DNA of 64,000 nucleotides. Origin: an uncultured Eubacteriales bacterium (GTDB lineage Bacteria; Bacillota; Clostridia; Christensenellales; Aristaeellaceae). This document shows, in pieces, positions 33,473-42,583 of this stretch. The notes beneath the pieces were generated by a model, which did no database searches, was not told where the DNA came from, and saw only the letters and a list, made by a program, of their open reading frames with translations. The position numbers and the translations under genes were made by a program. The first letter of the stretch is position 1. Every line of letters begins with the position of its first letter. The stretch spans positions 1 to 64,000 of the forward strand of contig ONRC01000004.1 in assembly GCA_900320085.1 (NCBI GenBank), given 5' to 3'.

Positions 33473-34078
33473 ATGATGCCTGACCAATTCATTTTCCTCA
33501 ACCCCGGCACGCTGCTGGCCCCGGTGCCGGCGGTGATGGTGTCCTGCGCTTTGCCAGAGCAGAAGCCCAACATCGTCACTATCGCCTGGGCAGGCACGGT
33601 CTGCTCCGACCCGCCCATGTGCTCCATTTCCGTGCGCAAGGAACGCTTCTCCCACAGCATCATCCGGGATTCCGGGGAGTTCATCATCAACCTCTGCGGG
33701 GAAGATCAGCTGAAAGACATGGACTATTGCGGTGTAAAATCTGGCCGGGATGTGGATAAATTCGCCGAACGCCATCTGACCGCCGCAGCCGTGCCGGGCT
33801 TTGCCGCGCCCGCGATTGGCGAATGTCCGCTGTATCTAGCCTGCAAGGTCATATCCGTGCAGGAGCTGGGCAGTCATGACCTGTTCCTGGGCAGAATCGA
33901 GCGGGTGGGCGTGAAGCCTGAGCTTATGGACGAAGCGGGCCGCATCGACTACGGCAAAGCAAAATTGGTGGCCTACAATCACGGCAATTACTACGCTCTG
34001 GGCCAGGCCCTCGGCTTCTTCGGCTACTCCGTCGCCGCGCCGGACGTGCTCAAGCGCAGAATGAAAGAACTGTCGTAG
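33473..34078 (+). CDS. Flavin reductase-like (FMN-binding split barrel) protein
   Basis: 201 residues. The flavin reductase / DIM6-NTAB fold is indicated by TLLAPVPAVMVSCA..PNIVTIAWAGTVCSDPPMCSISVRKERFSHSII, then EFIINLCGEDQLKDMDYCG. It probably binds FMN in the cytoplasm; the partner is not identifiable. GGGAG (33463-33467) precedes ATGATG, so either Met can start. It sits between two intergenic repeat elements, and its last codons run into the repeat at 34075. Confidence 0.85.
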   Translation: MMPDQFIFLNPGTLLAPVPAVMVSCALPEQKPNIVTIAWAGTVCSDPPMCSISVRKERFSHSIIRDSGEFIINLCGEDQLKDMDYCGVKSGRDVDKFAERHLTAAAVPGFAAPAIGECPLYLACKVISVQELGSHDLFLGRIERVGVKPELMDEAGRIDYGKAKLVAYNHGNYYALGQALGFFGYSVAAPDVLKRRMKELS

Positions 34079-34161
34079 GGGCGGATATCATCCGCCCGCA
34101 CATACTTTTGTAAATAACGGAATCCATGCAAGAAAAACGGGCGGATCATATCCGCCCCTAC
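34075..34161. repeat. 24-bp inverted repeat of the GGGGCGGAT type
   Basis: Arms 34075-34098 (GTAGGGGCGGATATCATCCG and four more bases) and 34138-34161 are complementary with one mismatch; each arm also contains its own short palindrome (GGCGGAT/ATCCGCC). The spacer is 39 nt. It covers the last bases of the flavin reductase-like gene and ends 7 nt before the dnaX ribosome site. GGGGCGGAT repeats of this look are common in gut Clostridia. Confidence 0.8.
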
Positions 34162-34181
34162 CGAAACGGGAGGACACAGCG

Positions 34182-35786
34182 TTGTACCAAGCCCTGTACC
34201 GCGTCTGGCGGCCCAAGACCTTTTCCGATATGGTGGGCCAGGAGGCCATCGTGCGCACGCTGCGCAATCAGGTGATGACGGGCCGCATCGCCCACGCTTA
34301 CCTGTTCTGCGGCAGCCGCGGCACCGGCAAAACCAGCGCCGCCCGCATCCTGACCCGGGCCATCAACTGCCTGAACCCCCAGAACGGCGACCCCTGCGGG
34401 GAATGCGCCTCCTGCCAGATGATCGAAAGCGGCACGTCCTTTGATGTGTACGAAATGGACGCGGCCAGCAACAGCCGCGTGGAGGAGATCCGCGAGCTGC
34501 TGGAAAAGGTGGATTACCCGCCCCAGTTCGGCAAGTACAAGGTGTACATCATCGACGAAGTGCACATGCTTTCCAACGCCGCGTTCAACGCGCTGCTGAA
34601 AACGCTGGAGGAGCCGCCGGAATACATGGTGTTCATCCTGGCCACCACCGAGCCCCAAAAGCTGCCCTCCACCATCCTGTCCCGCTGCCAGCGGTACGAC
34701 TTCGGCCGCTATTCCGAGGACCAGATCGCCGGGCATTTGGCGCACGTGGTCACGGAGAGCGGCGAAAAGGCCGAGCCGGAGGCCCTGAACCTGATCGCCC
34801 GCGCCGCCGAGGGCGGGATGCGCGACGCCCTGTCCATCCTGGATATGTGCATGGGCGGCGGCGAAACCATCACCGAGGAGCATGTCCGCGCCGCCCTGGG
34901 AACGGCGGATCGGGCCTTCCTGTTTTCCTTCGCCGACGCCCTGGCCCATAAGGACGCGGCGGAGGCCCTGAAACGAATTGACGAGCTGATGCGCGGCGGG
35001 CGGGACGTGCAGGTGTTTTTGAAGGATGTGTCCGCTCACCTGCGGCTGCTGATGGCGGCGATGCTCTGCGGCCCCGGCGAAGCGATGCCGGGGGCCAGCG
35101 GGGAAAACATGCGCCGCTACGCCGATCAGGCCAAGCAGTTTTCCCAGCAGCGGCTGTTGCGGGTGCTGGATCTGTGCATGAAGGCCGAGGCGGACACCCG
35201 CTGGGCGGCATCGGCCCGGTCAGTGCTGGAGATTTTCGCCCTCCGCGCCTGCGATCAGCCGGAGGATAAGGACATCGAAGCCCTGCTGGAGCGGGTAACG
35301 GAGCTGGAACGGGAGCTGGCCGAGCTGAAAGCCACCGGCGTGCGCGTGGCCGCCGCGCCTGCGGAAACCGGCGGACAGGCCCCCCGGAAAGCCGCCGCCC
35401 CGAGGCCCGCGCCCATCGTGGAAACTCCCGTGCCCGACGGCGGCAAAGCGCCCAAGGACGTGTGGAACGACGCGTTGAAAATGCTCAAAAAAACCGAGCC
35501 CTCCATTTACGGCCCCCTGTCCCGCGCCAAGTACGGCGGGTATCAGGACGGCGTGTATAAGGCGCTGTTCATGCCGGGGGAGGAAATCTTCCAGAACATG
35601 CTGTCCAATGAAAAGCACAAGGCCAAGATCGAAGCGGTGCTCAACCAAAGCGGCGGCGTGAACGCCAGGTTCGAGGCCGCCTCCCAGCTTCCCCCGCCCG
35701 ATCCGGACGCGGGCAAGCGCCAGGAGCAGAGCCTGTCCAGCCTGATCGACGTGTTCGGCCGGGACAAGGTGCAGATCGACGAGTAA
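34182..35786 (+). CDS. dnaX: DNA polymerase III gamma/tau subunit
   Basis: 534 residues, TTG start at 34182 with GGGAGGA 8 nt upstream; a Met-Tyr-Gln-Ala-Leu start is typical. Clamp-loader ATPase: YRVWRPKTFSDMVGQEAIVRTL, Walker A GSRGTGKTS, zinc module CGECASCQ, DEVHML and the sensor 1 region. Domain III runs to about 370; a short Pro-rich linker (about 390-410) and C-terminal domain follow, which would contact the polymerase alpha subunit. An A7 tract (35487-35493, codons 436-438) could allow slippage to a shorter gamma form. recR and ybaB, often adjacent, are not here. Confidence 0.95.
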   Translation: MYQALYRVWRPKTFSDMVGQEAIVRTLRNQVMTGRIAHAYLFCGSRGTGKTSAARILTRAINCLNPQNGDPCGECASCQMIESGTSFDVYEMDAASNSRVEEIRELLEKVDYPPQFGKYKVYIIDEVHMLSNAAFNALLKTLEEPPEYMVFILATTEPQKLPSTILSRCQRYDFGRYSEDQIAGHLAHVVTESGEKAEPEALNLIARAAEGGMRDALSILDMCMGGGETITEEHVRAALGTADRAFLFSFADALAHKDAAEALKRIDELMRGGRDVQVFLKDVSAHLRLLMAAMLCGPGEAMPGASGENMRRYADQAKQFSQQRLLRVLDLCMKAEADTRWAASARSVLEIFALRACDQPEDKDIEALLERVTELERELAELKATGVRVAAAPAETGGQAPRKAAAPRPAPIVETPVPDGGKAPKDVWNDALKMLKKTEPSIYGPLSRAKYGGYQDGVYKALFMPGEEIFQNMLSNEKHKAKIEAVLNQSGGVNARFEAASQLPPPDPDAGKRQEQSLSSLIDVFGRDKVQIDE

Positions 35787-35805
35787 TTTCCCAAAGGAGC
35801 AAACC

Positions 35806-36921
35806 ATGAATTCCAACCGCGGTCAGTATAACGAATCGCCCATGTACAACATGAAAAACAAGCGGCAGGAAAAGAAACGGCCCGCGCCTCAGCCCGCGAA
35901 TGAGGATCAGGGCTGGGCCCGGATGCCGCCGGAGGGCGAGGCCCAGGGGATGAAGCGCCACGTGTTTTTGTCGGTGGTGCTGTCCTTTGCGCTGCCTATC
36001 CTGTTTCTGGTGTCGCTGATCATTCCCAGCAATGAGCTGCGCTGGGCATTTCTGATTGTCACTGTGCTGAGCGTGTTTACCATGTGGCTCCTTGGCGCGT
36101 TCGTGCGCAGCGCGCGGAACACCCTCACGGTGATTTACGCGGCGCTGGCCGTGGTGATCGGCCTGGCGCTGTTTATGAACCAGCAATCGCCTGAATCGCT
36201 GCGGGCCATCGCCACGCGCAATCCGCCCTCCGCCGTGCAGCAGGACGAGCAGACGCTTTTGAACGCCATGCCCACGGAAACGCCCGCGCCCACCACCGAC
36301 CCTGAAAGCCTCAAGCCTGAGGCACAGCGGCGGCTGGAGGAATTTTTCACCGCCTGGAGCAGAAACCAGATTCAGGAAATCCTGAAATATTGCAGCCCCG
36401 CGTGGGTCAATTCCACCCAAGCGCCGACCAACGTGCTGTTCCAGGCCCTCAGCGGAAACCTTCCCCTGGCCTGGAGCGTGGAAAACGACAACGGCAGCGA
36501 CGCCAATGCCAACCGCGTGATCACGGTGCGGGCCACCTTCCAGGACGGCGGCGAAACCGCCGATTACCGGATGAACGTGCGTATGGTGAAAACCAACGAC
36601 GTGTGGTATGTGGACCCCAATTCGCTGGACCTGGTGCCGGTGAACGAAGCCGCCGAGCAGCGGGCGTCCGTCCAAAGCTCCATGGTGATCAACACCACCA
36701 TCGCGCCTGAGGTCACCAAGGACCCCAGCGAGCCTACGATCGTGGTGTACTACAACAAGGAAGGCAAGGGTAAGTATTACCATACCGACAAGCACTGTCC
36801 GGCCGTGGCTTCCCAGTGGTGGCCGCTGACCGAGTTCTCCTTTGACCTGATCAACAGCCGCGAATTCAAGAATCTGCTGCCCTGCCAGAAGTGCGGTGCG
36901 CCGCCCAGGCCGGGGGTATAA
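35806..36921 (+). CDS. Membrane protein with extracellular NTF2-like and Cys motif
   Basis: 371 residues, ATG at 35806 after AAAGGAG. A basic, disordered N-terminus (1-48) is followed by three hydrophobic helices (about 50-135) and an outside segment. The latter has an NTF2/SnoaL-like region (EEFFTAWSRNQIQEILKYCSPAWVN ... NDVWYVDPNSLDLV) and a C-terminal motif YYHTDKHCPAV..LLPCQKCGAP, resembling small metal- or redox-type Cys motifs in Firmicute surface proteins. Function unknown. It lies 19 bp after dnaX and is probably co-transcribed. Confidence 0.7.
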   Translation: MNSNRGQYNESPMYNMKNKRQEKKRPAPQPANEDQGWARMPPEGEAQGMKRHVFLSVVLSFALPILFLVSLIIPSNELRWAFLIVTVLSVFTMWLLGAFVRSARNTLTVIYAALAVVIGLALFMNQQSPESLRAIATRNPPSAVQQDEQTLLNAMPTETPAPTTDPESLKPEAQRRLEEFFTAWSRNQIQEILKYCSPAWVNSTQAPTNVLFQALSGNLPLAWSVENDNGSDANANRVITVRATFQDGGETADYRMNVRMVKTNDVWYVDPNSLDLVPVNEAAEQRASVQSSMVINTTIAPEVTKDPSEPTIVVYYNKEGKGKYYHTDKHCPAVASQWWPLTEFSFDLINSREFKNLLPCQKCGAPPRPGV

Positions 36922-36928
36922 CAGCGGT

Positions 36929-37765
36929 TCAGTTCGTCAGGCCGGAGGCATACGCCGCCATGCGGCAGATGCATTCCAGGTGGCAGTATTTCACCTGCGC
37001 GCCCAGCTGGGTCAGGGTTTTCGCAGCGCTGACCGCGCTCAGGCTTTGAGCGCTGCCATCCAGAATTTGCTTCAAGCTCAGGACCGCCGCAGGCGCGGAC
37101 GCGCCGAAGCGGGCTTGCAGCCGGGCCGACAGCGCGGCCAGGGTGTCCTGCTCCGATTGAAGCGCCGTCAGCGCTTCTGCCGCCTCCGTTTCCTGCCGGT
37201 CCAGGGAAAGCGAAAGCTGGTACAAATGCCCGCACAGCTTTTCCATCGCGGAAAAGGCGTCGGTCAGCGCGGTCAGCTGGCCCTTCTGCCCCGACAGGCG
37301 CAGCGTGATTTCCGGGGAAACAATCTCCACCACCTCAGTGTCCAGGCCATGCCTGGTTTTCAGCCGGCTCATCACGGCCTGGGCGTCGGCCCGCGCCGTA
37401 TAAGCCGCGGCCAACAGGCGGCAGCCGTCTTTGCGGAAAATGTAGCCCCCCGCTCCCCGCACGCGATAGCTTTCCGCGTCCCGCCCGGCTGTCTCGGCGT
37501 CGTCGTATACGCCCAATTGCAGTGCGTACCAGCTTTGCCCGGCCAGGGTGACCGTCCGTTCGTCCGCCTGGGTTTCCTCCGGCGGCAGGGTCGGCGCGGG
37601 CTGAGCGGAGATGTGGGTCTGGGGAAGCGGCCGCATGAACCGCAGATAAGCGGACGATGTGGCAAGCCCTAAGCCAATGCCCGCGATCAGCAAAAGCCAT
37701 CCCATCTTCCGCCTGCGCACCTTGTAGCGCCTGGTCGCCAGTCTGCCCGCCCGCACACGCCTCAC
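36929..37765 (-). CDS. SPOR-domain membrane protein
   Basis: 278 residues, GTG start at 37765 (GGAG 7 nt upstream). A very basic N-terminus (MRRVRAGRLATRRYKVRRRK) and one helix (about 21-38) anchor it. Residues about 78-145 match a SPOR domain (WYALQLGVYDDAETAGRDAESYRVRGAGGYIFRKDGCRLLAAAYTARADAQAVMSRL), which binds denuded peptidoglycan at division or sporulation septa. A helical C-terminal half of unknown role follows. It converges with the gene ending at 36921 with a gap of only 7 bp and diverges from the DUF6062 gene. Confidence 0.8.
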   Translation of the reverse strand: MRRVRAGRLATRRYKVRRRKMGWLLLIAGIGLGLATSSAYLRFMRPLPQTHISAQPAPTLPPEETQADERTVTLAGQSWYALQLGVYDDAETAGRDAESYRVRGAGGYIFRKDGCRLLAAAYTARADAQAVMSRLKTRHGLDTEVVEIVSPEITLRLSGQKGQLTALTDAFSAMEKLCGHLYQLSLSLDRQETEAAEALTALQSEQDTLAALSARLQARFGASAPAAVLSLKQILDGSAQSLSAVSAAKTLTQLGAQVKYCHLECICRMAAYASGLTN

Positions 37766-37847
37766 CGTCCTTCTCCTAATTGTATGCGGCTTTGCATGGA
37801 ATTATGATGCACGTTTCTTTTTGCACCCCGATGAAATGGAGGTCCTT

Positions 37848-38621
37848 ATGCGTTACCACATTGACACCATCCCGGTCTGGGACGCCGTGAAGCAAAAGGG
37901 CGAATGCCCCCTGTGCGCCCTGCGCCGCCGCAACGAACTGATCGACGTGGAGCGGTTTTTGGGCGCGTCGGTCATGGAGCCGGACACCCGCATCCAGGTG
38001 AACGACATCGGCTTCTGCGCCCGTCACCAGGTATTGCTGTACGAGCAAAAGAATCGCCTGGGCCACGCCCTGATGATGCACACCCACCTGAAGGAAACCA
38101 TCCGCAAATTGCAGCCCATCCTGGACGAGGCCGCCTCCGCCGGGGAAAAGAGCGCCAAAACCCCCGCCCTCAAGCGGATGCTGGGCAAGAGCGAGGGCAA
38201 GGAAGACTTGCAGGAAGCGGCCAGGAAGGTGCGCGCCATGAGCCAGAGCTGCATCCTGTGCGACACCATCGAGGAAAACACCCGCCGCTACGCCTACACG
38301 ATGCTGCACCTCTACAAGAACGACCCGGCCTTCCGCAGGGAATTTGCCGCGTCCCGGGGCGTATGCCTGCCGGACATGGCGATGCTGCTGGAAATGGCGG
38401 AGGAAGCGCTCAGCGGCGATACGCTGCGGGACTTTTTGAAAGATCTGCAGACCACCATGCGGCAGAGCATGGACAAGCTGGAAAAGGACATCGAGGGCTT
38501 CACCCTGAAATTCGATTACCGCAACGCCGACAAGCCCTGGGGCGACAGCCGGGGGTCGCTGGAGCGGACGATCAACAAGCTGCAGGGCTGGTGCCTGGGA
38601 GAGGAGCCGAACCCCAAATGA
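37848..38621 (+). CDS. DUF6062-like protein with metal-type Cys pairs
   Basis: 257 residues from ATG at 37848 (GGAGG 5 nt upstream). MRYHIDTIPVWDAVKQKGECPLCALRRRNE is the start I know from DUF6062 proteins of Clostridia; these carry several CxxC or CxxH pairs (here CPLC, FCARH, CILCD), probably binding zinc. The middle is helical. Function unknown. It overlaps the next lipoprotein gene by 4 bp (ATGA). Confidence 0.75.
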   Translation: MRYHIDTIPVWDAVKQKGECPLCALRRRNELIDVERFLGASVMEPDTRIQVNDIGFCARHQVLLYEQKNRLGHALMMHTHLKETIRKLQPILDEAASAGEKSAKTPALKRMLGKSEGKEDLQEAARKVRAMSQSCILCDTIEENTRRYAYTMLHLYKNDPAFRREFAASRGVCLPDMAMLLEMAEEALSGDTLRDFLKDLQTTMRQSMDKLEKDIEGFTLKFDYRNADKPWGDSRGSLERTINKLQGWCLGEEPNPK

Positions 38622-39580
38622 CCCTGAATCACAAAAAAGCAGCGCTGTGCCTGCTGCTTGTGTGCGCCTTGTGCCTGACCGGCTGCGTCATTTCCCCGCC
38701 TGATTCGCTGAAGCGCACCGGGGTGGAGAGCCGCAGCCTCATCAGCGCCAGCACCGCCGACCTGGCTCCGGACGAACGGGCAGTCGCTCTGTATTTCCGG
38801 TATCAGGATTCCTCTTTTCTGGCCACGGAAGAACGGGCGGTGGTGGTGCAGCGCAATGAAAGCCTGGAAAAGGCCATTGTGCAGGCGCTGATCGCGGGAC
38901 CGCTGAACACGGAATTATCGCCGCTGTTTCCTGTCGGCAGCGAAGTGGTGAACACATCGACCCAGGACGGTACGCTGTTCGTGACCATGAACGAAGCCTT
39001 CCTGGGCCGCTATGCCGACGAACCGGGCGACGCTTCCACGGGCGTTTGGAAAACGGAAGGACCTTTGCGCCGCCAGCTCTGCCTGGACGCCATAGCCGCC
39101 ACGCTGACGGAAGCCGGCCTGTGCGAACGGGTGCAGATGCTGGTAACGCGGGATTCCGGGCAGCAGATCAGCATGCGCCTGCAGGCGGGCTTCCTGAACC
39201 GCGGCGCGGATACGGCGCTGCTGCCTCAGCTTGTGCGGAATGAAAGCGTGCTGCTGACTCCGCACAACACCGCGGAATGTATCCTGAATGCCTGGCTCCG
39301 GCAGGATTGGGACACGCTCTCTCTGTTTTCCGTGCACGCGCCGGGGGAGCAAAGCATGTTTGAAGCGCTCGAGGCGGCATACGTGCTGGTGCGTTTTGAC
39401 CTGTCCGCCGGCTGTGTTTCCTACGACGGCCAAAGCGCCGTGCTGACCGCGGCCCTGACGCTGCGCGGAGATACCCAGGATACGGAAATCAGCGGCTATC
39501 CCCTGCGCCTGATCCGCGAAGAAGGCCTGTGGAAAATGGATTACCCGGCGCTTTTGTCCATGATGCAGGCGAAGGAATAA
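38618..39580 (+). CDS. GerMN-domain lipoprotein
   Basis: 320 residues from ATG at 38618, overlapping the DUF6062 stop. Lipobox LTGC, Cys23. The GerMN domain (about 45-150) is recognised by VALYFRYQDSSFLATEERAVVV, LEKAIVQALIAGP and GTLFVTMNEAF, as in spore-germination GerM and Gerba lipoproteins. A second region of unknown fold follows (about 190-315). It sits next to a second GerMN lipoprotein, and both would be outside, lipid-anchored. Confidence 0.85.
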   Translation: MTLNHKKAALCLLLVCALCLTGCVISPPDSLKRTGVESRSLISASTADLAPDERAVALYFRYQDSSFLATEERAVVVQRNESLEKAIVQALIAGPLNTELSPLFPVGSEVVNTSTQDGTLFVTMNEAFLGRYADEPGDASTGVWKTEGPLRRQLCLDAIAATLTEAGLCERVQMLVTRDSGQQISMRLQAGFLNRGADTALLPQLVRNESVLLTPHNTAECILNAWLRQDWDTLSLFSVHAPGEQSMFEALEAAYVLVRFDLSAGCVSYDGQSAVLTAALTLRGDTQDTEISGYPLRLIREEGLWKMDYPALLSMMQAKE

Positions 39581-39623
39581 TGGGTGTAAGCGGCGCGCCG
39601 TATCAGAAAGAGGATGAAAAAAC

Positions 39624-41144
39624 ATGAAGCATCGCCTGATCAGTTTATTTTGCCTGCTGTGCATATGCGCGCTGCTGGCCGGGTGTCAAAGCCAGGGCCA
39701 GGTCGCGTCTGTGCAGGTAACGCTGCCGCCGGTGGCAATCAAGCGGGAGGCGCCGACAGCCGACGCTGACATGGCGTATGAGCAGACGGTGATGATGTAC
39801 CTGCCTTCCCTGAATGGCACACGGCTTGTGGCGGTGCCGCAGCGGGTGCTTTTGCCCGCGGGTGAGCACATGGCAAGGGTGCTGTGCGAAGCGCTGCTGG
39901 CGCATCCGGGCAATGACACCGCCGCCGCCGTCGGCGCGGGAATCCAGTTGTCCCTGGCCGATCGGGAAGCTGTGGAGGTATCCGGTGAGGTGGCCACGGT
40001 GAATCTGGACACTTCCGCGCTGCGCCTGTCAAACGAGCAATTTTTCACCGTAGGCCAGGCGTTGGCGAATACCCTGTGTCAGTTTGGGGATATCCAGTAT
40101 GTGAACGTGCTGGTCGATGGCATTCAGCCCGGCCTGAACCAATCGGGTACGCTGCCCGCGGGCTGTTTTCAGATGAACATGCGCGAAGATCTGGCTGCCC
40201 TTTGGTCCCGCGCGTCGGCGCCCATGTCCCAGAACCGGCGGGCTTACGCCGCGTCGCTGTATTATCCGGCTCCGTCTGGCAAGGGAATCCTGTGTGAAGC
40301 CCGCACGTTTGCCTTTGTTTCCACAGATATTGCGTCCCTGACCCAAACGCTGCTGGACGCCCTCGCATCAGAAGCCGTTACCCTGCCGCGCCTGCCCCGG
40401 TGTCCGGATTTCCGCACACTGCTTGCCGCTACCCCGGCTGTGGAGGATCTGGATGGCCGCCGCGTATTGACGCTTCGGTTCCGCGACACGATGAACGCCG
40501 CGCTGATCGACGCGGGAATCACGCGTTCGGTGATGATGGCCTCCCTGGTGTATACGTTCACTTCTTTCCTGCCATGGACCGAAGGGGTAGCGGTCTATAT
40601 CGGTGACGAACGGATCACCTCCCTGACGCCTTCCGGCGTTTACCGCCGGGCGGGGGAAACCATGTCATTCTCCGACGGGGTGATGACCCGGCAGGATTTC
40701 GAGGGGTTTTTGCTGGCGGAATGTCCATTGTTTTTCCTGGATGAATCCGGGCGGCTGACCCGCGTATGGCGGCCTGTTCCCTGCCAGGAAGCGTTCAGCG
40801 CGCGGAAGATGGTACTGCAGCTGCTGGACGGCCCGCAGGCGTATGACAGTAAAACCGCGCTGCAGCCCGTGCTGCCCCAGACGCTGACGGAGGACGACCT
40901 GCTGGGCGTATCCTATGACGGCAGCGTGCTGCTGGTCAATTTCTCCCAGAAGCTGATGACCGCCACGGAGGGAATGGACGGGAAAGAAGTGGAGCACATG
41001 GTGTACGGGCTGGTGGATACCCTGTGCTGCCTGCCCGGCGTCAAGCGGGTGGCGCTCTTTATCGCGGGCCAGCAGCCGGAAAATCTGGGCGGTACGATTT
41101 ATCTGCCCGGCGATTTCATGCCAAACCCCGTCACGGAGGAGTAG
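39624..41144 (+). CDS. GerMN-domain lipoprotein with two GerMN copies
   Basis: 506 residues; lipobox LAGC, Cys21. The first GerMN copy is at about 50-175 (VMMYLPSLNGTRLVAVPQRVLL ... VATVNLDTSALRLSNEQFFTVGQALANTLCQF), the second at about 385-485 (KMVLQLLDGPQAY ... SVLLVNFSQKLMTA ... HMVYGLVDTLCCLPGVKRVALFIAG). GerMN proteins are linked to spore germination or cell-wall assembly; the role here is unknown. AGAGGATG lies before the ATG. It is 43 bp after the first GerMN gene, in the same direction, making one operon with it. Confidence 0.85.
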   Translation: MKHRLISLFCLLCICALLAGCQSQGQVASVQVTLPPVAIKREAPTADADMAYEQTVMMYLPSLNGTRLVAVPQRVLLPAGEHMARVLCEALLAHPGNDTAAAVGAGIQLSLADREAVEVSGEVATVNLDTSALRLSNEQFFTVGQALANTLCQFGDIQYVNVLVDGIQPGLNQSGTLPAGCFQMNMREDLAALWSRASAPMSQNRRAYAASLYYPAPSGKGILCEARTFAFVSTDIASLTQTLLDALASEAVTLPRLPRCPDFRTLLAATPAVEDLDGRRVLTLRFRDTMNAALIDAGITRSVMMASLVYTFTSFLPWTEGVAVYIGDERITSLTPSGVYRRAGETMSFSDGVMTRQDFEGFLLAECPLFFLDESGRLTRVWRPVPCQEAFSARKMVLQLLDGPQAYDSKTALQPVLPQTLTEDDLLGVSYDGSVLLVNFSQKLMTATEGMDGKEVEHMVYGLVDTLCCLPGVKRVALFIAGQQPENLGGTIYLPGDFMPNPVTEE

Positions 41145-41151
41145 CGGCTAT

Positions 41152-41180
41152 TTGACATATCCTGGGTTTTGTGATAAAGT
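41152..41180 (+). promoter_or_regulatory. Promoter of the polymerase-like gene
   Basis: TTGACA (41152-41157), 17 nt, TAAAGT (41175-41180), 75 nt before the TTG start at 41256. Confidence 0.75.
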
Positions 41181-41255
41181 GAAAGTGCTTTGGGTGGGCA
41201 TCAAAAGTAGGCTTTCGCCGCTTTCGGAACCCGCTCATGGAAAGGATGGTTCTTT

Positions 41256-42578
41256 TTGGAAAGCACCGAAAAAAAGACGCTGTGGCAGTCGGCCAGGCAA
41301 AACGCCGCCTCCTTCATGGAAGCGGTGAAGGGCGGGCCTGATTTTCTGTTTTTCTTTCTTGTCATCTGCTACGTCGTGTCCGAATACATAGAGCGCATCG
41401 AATGGACAGCCGATATTTTTTCCATGTACCAGTTCAATTTTCTGAATTATATTGTGCTGTTCGGTTCCGGCGCGTATCTGTGCTATAAAATCGCGGTATG
41501 GAAAAAACTGTGGAACAAGCCGGTGATCCTGATTCCGATGATTTTGGCGATCGGGTGCCTGTGCGGATATTTCCTGATGTATCTGGATAAGGACTGGAAA
41601 CACAACAAAGTGGCTTTTACGATCGCCATCGACATTTTCCTGTGCCTGATGGCAAACGGGAAAAACTACAAAAAGCTGCTGCAATATCTTGTGTTTATTC
41701 CCGTTATCACGCTGCTTATCGCCGGGCTGGGGCTGCTGCTGGGCTTTACCGAGGAATTCACAAAAATGGGCCAGGCCGATTCCACCCATTCCCTGGGCAT
41801 CATCTATCCCAATACGTGGGGCTATATCGCGTTTCAGGCGATGCTGCTGGCCTGGTATCTGTACCTGAGGAAAAAGCCTCTGATTACGTTTGGCCTGTTC
41901 TGGGCGATGGGCGTGTTTATGTATTTTGTGGTGGGGTGCCGAACGATCGCCGCGCTGTCGCTGGTTTTCCCGCCGATCATACTGCTATCGTCATGGATGG
42001 AAAACCGGGAGCGGAAACCGGGAGCGAAGCCCGGCATCATCGGATGGCTCGCCATCGGGCTGCCTGTGCTGTGCTTCGCGCTTTCCGTCGGGCTGAGCCT
42101 GAACAAAGAATGGGTCGCGGTCACGTTTTATCCAACGGAATTGCACCCCAACGCGCCGCTGCATTCCACGGCGATGCGGTTCGTGCAGGGCGGCCTGGCG
42201 CTGGACACGTTCGGCTTTCCGCTGTTTGGGCGTCCGATGACGCTGATGAGCCCGGTTTATCTCGACCCGGCTACCGGTGTTGTGGAACACCTGTATGTGA
42301 TGGATAATGCCTATGTTACCTTTATCATTACCAAGGGTGTGCTGTGGAGCGCATTCATCCTCGTATGGCTGACCTTCGCCCAATGGAGAGGATGGAAAAA
42401 TAAGGATTACAGCATCCTGGTGATTGGCAGCTTCATGCTGATTTTCGCTATCATGGAACGTCCGGGTATGGAGGTGTGGTACAATTTCGTGCTGCTTTCC
42501 CCCCTTGCGTCCATGGCGGATCCGGGGCCCTTCATTGTTCCCAAGGCCAAAAAGAAGGCCATAAAAAATAAGAGGTGA
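41256..42578 (+). CDS. Polytopic membrane protein, Wzy/ligase-like
   Basis: 440 residues, TTG start at 41256 (AAGGA 9 nt upstream); no ATG fits with a ribosome site. About ten to eleven hydrophobic helices, with a long outside loop at about 275-335 holding NKEWVAVTFYPTELHPNAPLHSTAMRFVQGGLALDTFGFPLFG. Polytopic layout, CRTIAAL and the large loop resemble O-antigen polymerase or ligase proteins, but the similarity is by shape only. It may polymerise a surface glycan. It is followed 5 bp later by the small protein gene at 42584. Confidence 0.55.
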   Translation: MESTEKKTLWQSARQNAASFMEAVKGGPDFLFFFLVICYVVSEYIERIEWTADIFSMYQFNFLNYIVLFGSGAYLCYKIAVWKKLWNKPVILIPMILAIGCLCGYFLMYLDKDWKHNKVAFTIAIDIFLCLMANGKNYKKLLQYLVFIPVITLLIAGLGLLLGFTEEFTKMGQADSTHSLGIIYPNTWGYIAFQAMLLAWYLYLRKKPLITFGLFWAMGVFMYFVVGCRTIAALSLVFPPIILLSSWMENRERKPGAKPGIIGWLAIGLPVLCFALSVGLSLNKEWVAVTFYPTELHPNAPLHSTAMRFVQGGLALDTFGFPLFGRPMTLMSPVYLDPATGVVEHLYVMDNAYVTFIITKGVLWSAFILVWLTFAQWRGWKNKDYSILVIGSFMLIFAIMERPGMEVWYNFVLLSPLASMADPGPFIVPKAKKKAIKNKR

Positions 42579-42583
42579 GTGAA

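Noticed and set aside
37904..38617. Possible 5' extension of the first GerMN lipoprotein (ORF from 37904)
   Set aside because: The extension is the shadow frame of the DUF6062 gene; the lipoprotein signal starts exactly at 38618.
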